Shown here: positions 25,110 through 31,771 of the stretch, in pieces
How the letters are laid out: each line of letters starts with the position of its first letter
Numbering within the stretch: position 1 is the first letter of the stretch
Notes under the pieces: generated by a model
What the model was told of the DNA's origin: nothing
Databases searched by the model: none
The model's input: only the letters and a program-made list of their open reading frames with translations
DNA from: Dehalococcoidia bacterium UBA1141
GTDB taxonomy: Bacteria > Chloroflexota > Dehalococcoidia > Lucifugimonadales > UBA3495
NCBI GenBank assembly: GCA_002311385.1
Contig: DCAE01000129.1
Coordinates: 2,546 to 35,361 of the forward strand
Direction of reading: 5' to 3'
DNA length: 32,816 bases
Made by a program: the position numbers and the translations under genes

Positions 25110-25418
25110 TTATTCCGCTGAACCCACCAGCACCGGCTCAATCACCCTGACTTCCATCTTTGCTATGTGCTGTTGGGGAATATCGCCAAGGGCTTTCCGC
25201 TCGTCCGAGGCGAAGTAGGCTTCTTCTTTTGCCTTGATTTCCTCAGCGTTCTTGAAACTGCGGACCCAGACAAACTCGTTGGCCTCGGCATTTACCCAGG
25301 TGCGCTCCACGGGTATGCCCAGCTTGCTGTGCACGGGCCGAATGGTCTCCTCAAATATCTTGAGCCAGGAGTCCATCATTCCAGGATTTATCGTGTAGAT
25401 GCGAAGCTGTGAAACCAT
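25110..25418 (-). CDS. NIPSNAP-family protein
   Basis: A 102-residue dimeric alpha/beta-barrel (ferredoxin-like) protein: VSQLRIYTINPGMMDSWLKIFEETI at the N-terminus and VRSFKNAEEIKAKEEAYFAS in the middle are family hallmarks. Biochemical role of bacterial NIPSNAP proteins is mostly unknown; they often sit beside catabolic enzymes. It follows the enolase-superfamily gene by 37 bp on the same strand and has its own GAGGAG seven bases before ATG 25418, so the two form an operon and may serve one pathway. Confidence 0.85.
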   Translation of the reverse strand: MVSQLRIYTINPGMMDSWLKIFEETIRPVHSKLGIPVERTWVNAEANEFVWVRSFKNAEEIKAKEEAYFASDERKALGDIPQQHIAKMEVRVIEPVLVGSAE

Positions 25419-25455
25419 GTCTTACTCCTCTAATTTTCCCGTCTGATTTACCTGT

Positions 25456-26556
25456 CTAATTTACTTGAAACTTCTTCAAGACGTCTTGGTCGAATTTCAA
25501 TCCTAGACCCGGCTTGTCCGGGACTATGATATCTCCGCCTTCAAGTTCCGGGGTCTCCTCGAATAGCCTCAGGGTCCAAGGCATGTATTCCACCGTCAGA
25601 CCGTTGGGTATCGCCGCCATGAGTTGGACGTGAATCTCAGGGACCAAGTGGCTGACCACAGGCAGGTTAAACGCCTCGGCCATGGCCGCGACCTTGCGCC
25701 ATTGGGTGATGCCTCCCACTCGCAAAAGGTCAATCATCACGATGTCTATGGACCTGGCTTCTAGCATGTGACGGAAAGGACGGATACCGTAGTGGTACTC
25801 ACCGGCGGCGATTGGTGTGGTTAAGGCGTCGGCCACCCGAGCAAAGCCCTGGTAATCGTCGTGTTCCACCACGTCCTCAAGCCAATACAAGTGATAGTCC
25901 TCCAAGCGGGTGCCAATATCTATAGCCTGGTTGACGTCCCACAATTGGTTGATGTCGCACATAAGGTCAATGTCATCCCCGATTCCGTCCCTCAGCACCT
26001 TGATTCGCTCCAATTCCTTGGCAACCGTGGGTTCTCCGCCCAACTGGGTCTTCATCTGCTTGAAGCCCCTCTCTACCAGATGCGGGCCAGTCTCGGCCAG
26101 GCTCTCCAGGTTCTGGGTGCGCATCAGCCCGCCACTGGCGTAGGTGGGTAGTCTGTTGCGGTAGCCCCCCAGCAAGGAACAAACGGACTGGTTCAAGGCT
26201 TTCCCCTTTATGTCCCACAATGCCATGTCCACCGCTGATAGGGCCAGGCTGAAGATTCCTCCCGGACCGGATCCGCTGGCTGCTTCCATCAGGTTTGACG
26301 CAATGGCTTCCACGGGCATGGGATCTTGACCCACCACCATCTGAGCTAGAGCATCCACTGCTGAATTCAGCGCTGGCAAAAGAGGGCTGGCATTCAAGGC
26401 TGGAATGAAGGTCAGGCCGATGCCGTCCACACCCTCATCGGTTTGCATCTCCAGCGTAACGAACGCTCGTTTGGCGCTGGTTTCAGGCACGCCCAAGGCC
26501 AATGGGCTGTCAGCCGGCGTGTGCAAAACCCGCGTAGTAGCCTTTGTAACTTTCAT
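25456..26556 (-). CDS. Enolase-superfamily protein, mandelate racemase subgroup-like
   Basis: A 366-residue TIM-barrel enzyme that would abstract a proton next to a carboxylate, as in sugar-acid dehydratases or racemases. Metal ligands: Asp201 in MCDINQ, Glu227 in YWLEDV and Glu253 in AAGEYHYG. His303 in VVSHLVPEIH with Asp276 forms the His-Asp dyad of the mandelate racemase group, and Glu323 is retained. The Lys-x-Lys base motif reads MKTQLGG: Lys169 is kept but the second lysine is Gln171. SAR202 genomes are reported to be rich in this superfamily. First gene of the operon with NIPSNAP. Substrate not predictable. Confidence 0.9.
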   Translation of the reverse strand: MKVTKATTRVLHTPADSPLALGVPETSAKRAFVTLEMQTDEGVDGIGLTFIPALNASPLLPALNSAVDALAQMVVGQDPMPVEAIASNLMEAASGSGPGGIFSLALSAVDMALWDIKGKALNQSVCSLLGGYRNRLPTYASGGLMRTQNLESLAETGPHLVERGFKQMKTQLGGEPTVAKELERIKVLRDGIGDDIDLMCDINQLWDVNQAIDIGTRLEDYHLYWLEDVVEHDDYQGFARVADALTTPIAAGEYHYGIRPFRHMLEARSIDIVMIDLLRVGGITQWRKVAAMAEAFNLPVVSHLVPEIHVQLMAAIPNGLTVEYMPWTLRLFEETPELEGGDIIVPDKPGLGLKFDQDVLKKFQVN

Positions 26557-26636
26557 TTCTTAAATCCCAACTCCTCTATGGTCTTATGCAGCCCGATGGC
26601 GGGCTATTTTCACGGCGATCCAGCGTAAGTGTGGCA

Positions 26637-26645
26637 ATTCTAACA
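26637..26645 (-). promoter_or_regulatory. Extended -10 promoter for enolase/NIPSNAP operon
   Basis: On the minus strand this reads TGTTAGAAT: TG extension plus TAGAAT (5 of 6 to consensus), about 80 bp before the enolase-superfamily start. No good -35 is seen, as with the other extended -10 sites here. Confidence 0.45.
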
Positions 26646-26669
26646 TAACAATCAGACGTAAAAGCATGG

Positions 26670-26702
26670 CCGGTATTTCCCCGGTATTTCCCCGGTATTT
26701 CT
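26670..26702. repeat. 11-bp tandem repeat, three copies
   Basis: CCGGTATTTCC occurs twice perfectly and a third time with one change (CCGGTATTTCT). It lies between the divergent promoters of the enolase operon and the arsenic unit. Confidence 0.9.
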
Positions 26703-26763
26703 ACAAAAATAACACCGAAAGCGGGCCACCAAGGGCAAGATTCTAAGAAAATAAGATGAAGGG

Positions 26764-26792
26764 TTGACATCCTTTTGGACGGCCCATACAAT
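26764..26792 (+). promoter_or_regulatory. Sigma-70 promoter of arsenic unit
   Basis: TTGACA (26764-26769), 17-bp spacer, TACAAT (26787-26792): near-perfect housekeeping promoter. Transcription would start around 26799. Its -10 overlaps the left arm of an inverted repeat, so repression by a bound regulator is easy to picture. Confidence 0.8.
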
Positions 26793-26827
26793 ACTCAATA
26801 AGCTTTAGTATAAATCCAGTTGAGTAT
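26791..26827. promoter_or_regulatory. Inverted-repeat operator candidate
   Basis: ATACTCAA (26791-26798) and TTGAGTAT (26820-26827) are perfect 8-bp inverted arms 21 bp apart, covering the -10 and initial transcribed region. Two more palindromes follow: AATCCGGATT near 26829 and ATTCC-N6-GGAAT (26844-26859). They are likely sites for the PadR-like regulator encoded downstream. Confidence 0.6.
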
Positions 26828-26892
26828 CAATCCGGATTAGTATATTCCAAATTCGGAATCGACTTCAGATAAATTAGCGAGAATACCTTCCC

Positions 26893-26937
26893 TGGAAACG
26901 GGAACACTGGAAACAGGAACACTGCAAACGGGAACAA
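26893..26937. repeat. 15-bp tandem repeat, three copies
   Basis: TGGAAACGGGAACAC, TGGAAACAGGAACAC and TGCAAACGGGAACAA lie head to tail in the 5' leader, ending 14 bp before the regulator's ATG. The purine-rich units might add weak ribosome-binding character. Confidence 0.85.
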
Positions 26938-26951
26938 AGGAAATACCAAAC

Positions 26952-27326
26952 ATGATGGAAACAGAAGCCTATTGGGAAAACCTGGTCAAGCGCAGCCTGT
27001 GCCGCTTCCTCTTACTGGGCGAGTTGGACAAAGGCCCAGTCCACGGCTATGGAATCAACCTGGCCATAAGGGCTGCGTGTCAGGGTTGCTGTGAGCCCAC
27101 CGAAGCCATGGTCTATTCAACGATGAAAGAGCTTTTGGACGGCAGTTACGTGGAGTGCCGCGAAGAAGAACACCAAGGCAGGCGGCGCAGGGTATGTTGG
27201 CTATCTCCCAAAGGAGAGGAAGCATTCCGTGCTGCGGCACGCGTTTGGGAAAAAATGATGCCCACAATAAACGATTCGGTGGCCCAAGCATTGGGCCAGC
27301 CAACTGCAGTGGCAAGCCAGAATTAA
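26952..27326 (+). CDS. Cys-rich PadR-like regulator, probable arsenic sensor
   Basis: A 124-residue winged-helix protein of the PadR type: LLGELDKGPVHGYGINLAI, then a Y-x-TM-x-ELLDGSYVE strand-helix and GRRRRVCWLSPKGEEAFRAA. Unlike ordinary PadR proteins it has six cysteines: Cys17, Cys43, Cys46, Cys47, Cys69 and Cys82. The AACQGCCEPTEAM cluster sits just where PadR proteins have the recognition-helix lead-in, so binding of As(III) or another thiophilic metal there could release DNA. arsM follows after 41 bp and a promoter with overlapping operator lies upstream. ATG 26952 or the next codon's ATG are equally possible. Metal specificity is inference. Confidence 0.75.
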   Translation: MMETEAYWENLVKRSLCRFLLLGELDKGPVHGYGINLAIRAACQGCCEPTEAMVYSTMKELLDGSYVECREEEHQGRRRRVCWLSPKGEEAFRAAARVWEKMMPTINDSVAQALGQPTAVASQN

Positions 27327-27367
27327 CTAAATAATGGGAAATTTCGGAGAAAATTAGGCGGTTAAAA

Positions 27368-28294
27368 ATGACTACGAATTCCGAAGAAGTAAAAAAACTG
27401 GTACGGGAGCGCTACGGCGCCAAGGCCAGAGGGGTGATTGAACTCTCAGAGGCATTGGCCACGGAGACAGGCTCGGAGACAGGCCAGGAATCAAACACCG
27501 AGGCTTGTTGCGAACCCGGTTGTTGCGGCGGAGCCCATAACGAATCGACGCAGGTGGCGGAAAAACTCGAGACTCAGGGAATAATCCAACTGGTGAATGT
27601 GTCAGCACAGTCTTGCGACGGTCCCGGCTGCTGCGGCCCCGAAGACTTGGACCGAGCCCTCAAGCTCTACCAGGAAGGTCAGATTGCCGGGCTGCCTGCC
27701 GAGTCCATCGCAGCGTCCGCAGGTTGCGGCAATCCAACGGCCCTGGCTGGCCTGAAACCCGGCGAACGGGTGCTGGACCTGGGTTCCGGAGGCGGCATCG
27801 ACTGCTTCCTGGCCGCCCAGCAGGTGGGCGAGACCGGCCACGTTACGGGACTGGATATGACGCCGGACATGCTGGAATTAGCCCGCAAGAACCAGGCCAA
27901 CCTGGGTTTGACCAACGTGGAGTTCATCCAAGGCGAACTGGAAAAGATGCCTATTCCCGACGCCAGTGTGGACGTAATCATCTCCAACTGCGTCGTGTGC
28001 CTCTCCCCCGACAAGGACGCTGTCTTCAGCGAATCCTACCGGGTATTGGCGCCTGGCGGAAGGATTCACCTGTCGGACATGATGTCCCTGACCCCTGATG
28101 GTCCCACTCAGACCGATCCTGAAGCTTGGGCCGCTTGCATCGCTGGCGCAGAGGACCGGGAAGTCTATCTGGGGCGTCTGCGCAAAGCTGGCTTCGTCGA
28201 CTTGGAAATCACTGAAGAGCAGGTTAAGTTCGACGAGTCGGAAGGCGTGCCTCTGAACGTTGCCAGCGTCAAGGTCGTAGCGACCAAACGCTAG
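27368..28294 (+). CDS. arsM: Arsenite S-adenosylmethionine methyltransferase
   Basis: Methylates As(III) using AdoMet and thiols. The 308-residue protein holds the class I methyltransferase core (VLDLGSGGGIDCFLAA; GLDMTPDMLE; SDASVDVIISN-like strand) and the three conserved arsenic-binding cysteines: Cys120 in SAGCGNP, Cys208 in SNCVVCLS and Cys257 in AACIAGA. The N-terminal 95 residues add further pairs (EACCEPGCCGG at 46-55, SCDGPGCCG at 82-90), partly a family feature and partly longer than usual. A terminator follows the stop codon by about 50 bp. With the regulator upstream it forms a compact arsenic-response operon lacking arsenite efflux or arsenate reductase. Confidence 0.93.
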   Translation: MTTNSEEVKKLVRERYGAKARGVIELSEALATETGSETGQESNTEACCEPGCCGGAHNESTQVAEKLETQGIIQLVNVSAQSCDGPGCCGPEDLDRALKLYQEGQIAGLPAESIAASAGCGNPTALAGLKPGERVLDLGSGGGIDCFLAAQQVGETGHVTGLDMTPDMLELARKNQANLGLTNVEFIQGELEKMPIPDASVDVIISNCVVCLSPDKDAVFSESYRVLAPGGRIHLSDMMSLTPDGPTQTDPEAWAACIAGAEDREVYLGRLRKAGFVDLEITEEQVKFDESEGVPLNVASVKVVATKR

Positions 28295-28346
28295 CCGCCT
28301 TCGTAAAAATCGCACTCTGACCATAAAATGTCCCGCTAAAAGAAAG

Positions 28347-28386
28347 ATACCCTTGCTCCCAAATCATGGTAGCAAGGGTATTTTCA
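28347..28386. terminator. Intrinsic terminator, bidirectional
   Basis: ATACCCTTGCT (28347-28357) and AGCAAGGGTAT (28371-28381) form a perfect 11-bp stem with a 13-nt loop. TTTTC follows on the plus strand and a T-rich tail (CTTTCTTTT) on the minus strand, so it can end both arsM (+) and the convergent PIG-L gene (-). Confidence 0.88.
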
Positions 28387-28447
28387 TGTGCGAGTCACGG
28401 GGCTGCGGCGGCTATGCAATGAGCCCCGTGTTTTGTAATCCCAATAA

Positions 28448-29158
28448 TTATCCCAGAGTGAATCTCCTAAAACCCTCGGCATATCGGAAGCCAACCTTTT
28501 GACCGGTACGGCTCCGCCACTGCTTCATGTGAGTACCCACATCGTCGCTGGTAACCTGAGTTTCGTGTTGCTTCAATGCCTTGATAGCAGTATCCATATG
28601 GCTGGTAACATCCACAAAGTTGTCCGGCTCGTGATGATCCATGACCCAAACTTCGCTAACATTGTGGGGCTCCAAGCCCTCATCCAGCAGTTCCGGGAAA
28701 GTCAGCCGGTCCCTGGCCGATGGGAACACGGCCGACAATGCCGCCTCACCGGCGGCTATGTGGTCCGGATGCCCCAGGTAACCGTTGTATGAAAGCCGAC
28801 GCATGGGCGTGCCGCAGATCAGCACGTCGGGCTTGTATCGTCTTATTTGCCTGGTAATGTCCCGCCGGAGCTCCAGACTGGGCTCCAGCATTGAGTCCTC
28901 GTAATTCAGGAAGACTACGTCTTGGAGTCCAAGTACGTTGCCTGCGTTCCGTTGTTCCTGTTCCCTAATCTGAGACAAAGTAATACTGGTCATTGACGGG
29001 TCCGCGCTTCCCTTACTCCCATCGGTGCAAACAACATACACCACATCCCAACCCTCAGCGCACCATTTGGCGACTGTGCCGGAGCATCCCCACTCCGCAT
29101 CATCGGCGTGGGCGAAAACCACCATTCCTTTCCGGCACGCCTGTTCCTTTTGAGCCAT
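28448..29158 (-). CDS. PIG-L/LmbE-family zinc deacetylase
   Basis: A 236-residue hydrolase removing acetyl groups from N-acetylglucosamine-type substrates (as in mycothiol, bacillithiol or GPI synthesis). Zinc motifs: FAHADDAEWGCSGT (usual AHPDDxE, with Ala for Pro) and the later HPDHIAAGEA; 'FLNYEDSMLEP' and 'PMRRLSYNGYLGHPDH' fit the fold. Substrate unknown. The start is ATG 29158, five bases after GGAGG; an upstream TTG would overlap that ribosome binding site and is unlikely. Convergent with arsM. Confidence 0.9.
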   Translation of the reverse strand: MAQKEQACRKGMVVFAHADDAEWGCSGTVAKWCAEGWDVVYVVCTDGSKGSADPSMTSITLSQIREQEQRNAGNVLGLQDVVFLNYEDSMLEPSLELRRDITRQIRRYKPDVLICGTPMRRLSYNGYLGHPDHIAAGEAALSAVFPSARDRLTFPELLDEGLEPHNVSEVWVMDHHEPDNFVDVTSHMDTAIKALKQHETQVTSDDVGTHMKQWRSRTGQKVGFRYAEGFRRFTLG

Positions 29159-29590
29159 TGGCGCCTCCAAAAATTGGTTATTATTTATGGATCAATATTT
29201 GGGGTCAATATTTGGGGTTCTTATTTGGTGTTTGGTCCTATGCTTTGATCGATCCTCCCGCTCATGGCAACGCCCTGAATTTTTTTGTGGGGGCCAGAGA
29301 TTTTTAGCGCATTATTAGTGGGGTCGGGCGCTACCTAGACATTATAGGGAAAGAAAAATCGAGTTCAGCACGGCGATAAATCGACTTAAAGGCAGTTTTC
29401 TGTTGCCCGAGCCCTTTGAAGCTAATTTATGTAAATTCACCTCTGCCTTTCTTTGAAATTTGTCCCCCAGGGGGGCTCTCCGGCAAAATCTTGTGTGAGA
29501 TTTTGGATTATTATTTGAAGCGAGACCCCGCCGGTGCTAGCCTGATGTTCGGGGTTTATTAGGACCGCTCCAATCTACGTGGGTGAAACG
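29159..29590. other. Intergenic region with repeats and palindromes
   Basis: Divergent spacer between the PIG-L (-) and MaoC-like (+) genes, over 400 bp. Besides the triple repeat at 29192-29230 it has a perfect palindrome AATTTA-TG-TAAATT (29424-29437), a hairpin CAAAATCT/AGATTTTG (29484-29505), and ACCCCG/CGGGGT (29525-29555) followed by TTATT. No gene is seen. Confidence 0.5.
29192..29230. repeat. 13-bp tandem repeat, two perfect and one degenerate copy
   Basis: TCAATATTTGGGG occurs twice perfectly (29192-29204, 29205-29217), then a 9/13 match TTCTTATTTGGTG (29218-29230). It sits just upstream of the PIG-L gene's start. Confidence 0.8.
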
Positions 29591-30070
29591 ATGCCAAGGT
29601 TATGGGCCAAAACCGTGAGTTTCGACTCGATATCTCTGGGCGATGAACTGCCAATTCTAGTGAAATGGGAGACGGAAGAGACTATCTCTCATTTTAGGGA
29701 CCTTGTTTCGCCACCGGAAGTTTTGCCGGAAGATGTGCCAGAAGAGGCGGCAGAGGAATTGCCGAAGAATTCCAGCAACGCCGCCGGAGCTAACGGCGAG
29801 GCGCCCAGCTTGAACTGGGGTATGGCCTTTACAGCATATCTGGCCGAATTGTTGGAGAAGGCGTTCAAGCTGCCCAGCATTGTGGCCAAGGGAAGCCAAC
29901 TGGAACTGGAGATTCTTCAACCGGTGAACCCTGGCGACACGTTGGTTCTAACCGGCTCAGTGGTGGACAAACGAGTGGAGCAGGAACTGCGGCTGGTAGT
30001 GTGCCGGGTGATTATAGAGAACCAATCGGGCGAAACGGTTGCCGAGGCCACCGCCACTATTAGTCTATAG
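29591..30070 (+). CDS. MaoC-like hot-dog domain protein
   Basis: A 159-residue protein (163 if GTG 29579 is used) with a hot-dog fold pattern: VSFDSISLGDELPILVKWETEETISHF at the start, a Pro/Glu-rich insert (about 40-70), WGMAFTAYLAELLEKAF, then GSQLELEILQPVNPGDTLVLTGSVVDKR and a last strand VVCRVIIENQSGETVAEATATI. This matches acyl dehydratase/MaoC-like proteins that act on enoyl-CoA or hydroxyacyl-CoA, but the Asp/His catalytic pair of true R-hydratases is not obvious, so enzymatic activity is uncertain. Single gene. Confidence 0.72.
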   Translation: MPRLWAKTVSFDSISLGDELPILVKWETEETISHFRDLVSPPEVLPEDVPEEAAEELPKNSSNAAGANGEAPSLNWGMAFTAYLAELLEKAFKLPSIVAKGSQLELEILQPVNPGDTLVLTGSVVDKRVEQELRLVVCRVIIENQSGETVAEATATISL

Positions 30071-30140
30071 TTCAGTCTATCGTTTATTTCTTATAGTGTA
30101 TGGCCGGTATGACATGCCCGGCGGTTCGAAGATACATGAA

Positions 30141-30632
30141 TCATCGGCGGGAAGAGCGACCTGAGCGGGAATCTCTTCTGCGTTGAGACCTTCGGGCCGC
30201 TCGGTCCTCCCGGGTCTCGGTGTCCTCATCGTAATAACCCGGGACGTCCATCAAGTCGGGTGGGTTCTCAGGCGGTTTGGGCCTTTCGATCACCAAACCA
30301 TGCTCCATCCTGAACCTTGTCCACATGACCTGGGTTATCACGAGCACCACCACACCTGGGACCATCGAGGCCACCGTGAACAACGTTCCGCCTTCCCCTT
30401 CGGCATTCTTGTACACCATTACGACGCCTGTGACGATGATCGCCCAAGCAAGACCGTTGAGCACCGTATGGTTGTGCCAAGGTGAACGCAAGATGAGGAT
30501 GGACCACACGGGCCAAAGGACAAAGGGAGGGGAAACCAGAGGGACCCCCAAGATGAACACGATTACGAGAAACCATCTCTCGTAGTACCAGGGTCGTTGT
30601 AGTTCTGAGGGAACTAGTAGGTCTTCTTCCAT
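30141..30632 (-). CDS. Small membrane protein, function unknown
   Basis: A 163-residue protein with about four hydrophobic segments (FLVIVFILGVPLV, FVLWPVWSILIL, LAWAIIVTGVVMV, VASMVPGVVVLVITQVMW), after an N-terminal LQRPWYYERWF motif common in short membrane proteins. The C-terminal 50 residues are Pro/acidic then strongly Arg/Ser-rich (about 140-163), a cytoplasmic tail that could touch nucleic acid or lipid. No family assigned. It is convergent with the MaoC-like gene upstream on the map. Confidence 0.65.
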   Translation of the reverse strand: MEEDLLVPSELQRPWYYERWFLVIVFILGVPLVSPPFVLWPVWSILILRSPWHNHTVLNGLAWAIIVTGVVMVYKNAEGEGGTLFTVASMVPGVVVLVITQVMWTRFRMEHGLVIERPKPPENPPDLMDVPGYYDEDTETREDRAARRSQRRRDSRSGRSSRR

Positions 30633-30975
30633 CTGCTCGTGTCAGTTATCGAATTTCGTCGAAATTACGTCTGGTATATGCAGTGACTCCGGCACCGCTC
30701 CCATACACCGTGACCATTCTATCACCGGAATCTTGATTGGCGGAACTTGACCTCACCGTAGGTCCGGTGGCCAGAACTACGGCACCGGGTTTGTACTCCT
30801 AGTCGTTGCGTTTTAAGCGTAAATCATCGCCAGCCTGATTTAATTTTTAAGCATATCCACGGCTTGACACCTGAGTTAAATAATCACATAATCAGCGTGC
30901 CTATACCAGCTTCAATTATGAACCTATCAGGTGGGTTTAGGTTGGTTCCACCCCAGGCGAGATATCAGGAGATAT
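30633..30975. other. Divergent intergenic region
   Basis: About 340 bp between the membrane protein (-) and the cupin gene (+). It contains the cupin promoter (30864-30892); nothing else is recognised. Confidence 0.5.
30864..30892 (+). promoter_or_regulatory. Sigma-70 promoter for cupin gene
   Basis: TTGACA (30864-30869), 17-bp spacer, CATAAT (30887-30892, 5 of 6 to consensus). It predicts a leader of roughly 77 nt before ATG 30976. Confidence 0.72.
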
Positions 30976-31560
30976 ATGACGATAGTAAAGTATTCTCTGG
31001 ACCAGTTTACAGCGGATATGGAGAGCCTGATAAAAGGCAATCCGGACCAGCAGAAAATCTTCGATTCGGGCTCGTCTTTGTTGGAGCGGCTGGTCAGCGA
31101 CGAGAACGTCCTTCCCACCGAGTACCGCCTGCCCGCCGCCAATGGTAGTCGGCCCAATCACGGGACCTACCTGCTATACCAGGGCGAGAGCGGACTATCG
31201 GTAACCGCCGTTGTTTGGGGTCCTGGCGAACACCTCGGCCCCCACGACCACATTACCTGGGGCATGATTGGCATCTTGAACAACACCTTGACTGAAACCC
31301 GATACCAACGGGTTGACGACCGCTCCAAAGATGGATTCGCCACCTTGGAGTTGGATAGAGAAACAAATTTCAAGCCCGGCGAGATTACTCTCCTAGTGCC
31401 CGACACCGACGAGATTCACCAGATGGATAACCACACAGACCGCCCCACCGTTGAGATTCATGTTTATGGCGATGACCTGCGCGGTATAGACCGCCATCGT
31501 TATGACTTGGAGTCAGGTAAGGTGATTGGCTTCCGCTCAGGACGCTACGACAACTGTTAA
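30976..31560 (+). CDS. Thiol dioxygenase-like cupin protein
   Basis: A 194-residue cupin resembling bacterial cysteine/3-mercaptopropionate dioxygenases, which oxidise thiols to sulfinates with Fe(II). Iron ligands: His90 and His92 in GPHDHITWGMIGIL and His148 in DEIHQMDN. The usual Ser-x-His-x-Tyr triad of the family reads Glu160-I-His162-V-Tyr164, and the Arg that grips the substrate carboxylate appears replaced (region GTYLLYQGE). Thus substrate may be a non-carboxylate thiol, or catalysis altered. AGGAG at 30967-30971 sets ATG 30976; an upstream in-frame ATG (30931) lacks support. It has its own promoter and terminator, and a rhodanese follows. Confidence 0.8.
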   Translation: MTIVKYSLDQFTADMESLIKGNPDQQKIFDSGSSLLERLVSDENVLPTEYRLPAANGSRPNHGTYLLYQGESGLSVTAVVWGPGEHLGPHDHITWGMIGILNNTLTETRYQRVDDRSKDGFATLELDRETNFKPGEITLLVPDTDEIHQMDNHTDRPTVEIHVYGDDLRGIDRHRYDLESGKVIGFRSGRYDNC

Positions 31561-31591
31561 ACGTTCTCGGACATTCATTTTTGGCATGCCG

Positions 31592-31630
31592 GGGACGAAC
31601 GTGTTGTATCAACGTTCGTCCCTTTTGATT
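31592..31630 (+). terminator. Intrinsic terminator after cupin gene
   Basis: GGGACGAACGT (31592-31602) and ACGTTCGTCCC (31612-31622) form a perfect 11-bp stem with a 9-nt loop, followed by TTTTGATT. Confidence 0.9.
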
Positions 31631-31771
31631 AAAGTGTGAAGAGCTCGGGGTAGGGCGGTGAAGAGAGTGGCATGACCGCCGTTTCCGGGCTTGTTTTTTG
31701 AGCAACGCACCATTTCGATATACCAATCAGCACGATACTAAGCAACACACCAGGTCGAGGAGTAGCAAACC

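Noticed and set aside
24..29230. CRISPR array
   Set aside because: The tandem repeats have no spacers, are 7-15 bp and unrelated to each other; no cas genes are present.
29461..29480. CCCCC-AG-GGGGG hairpin
   Set aside because: Two-base loop is too tight for a stable hairpin and nothing else supports a function.
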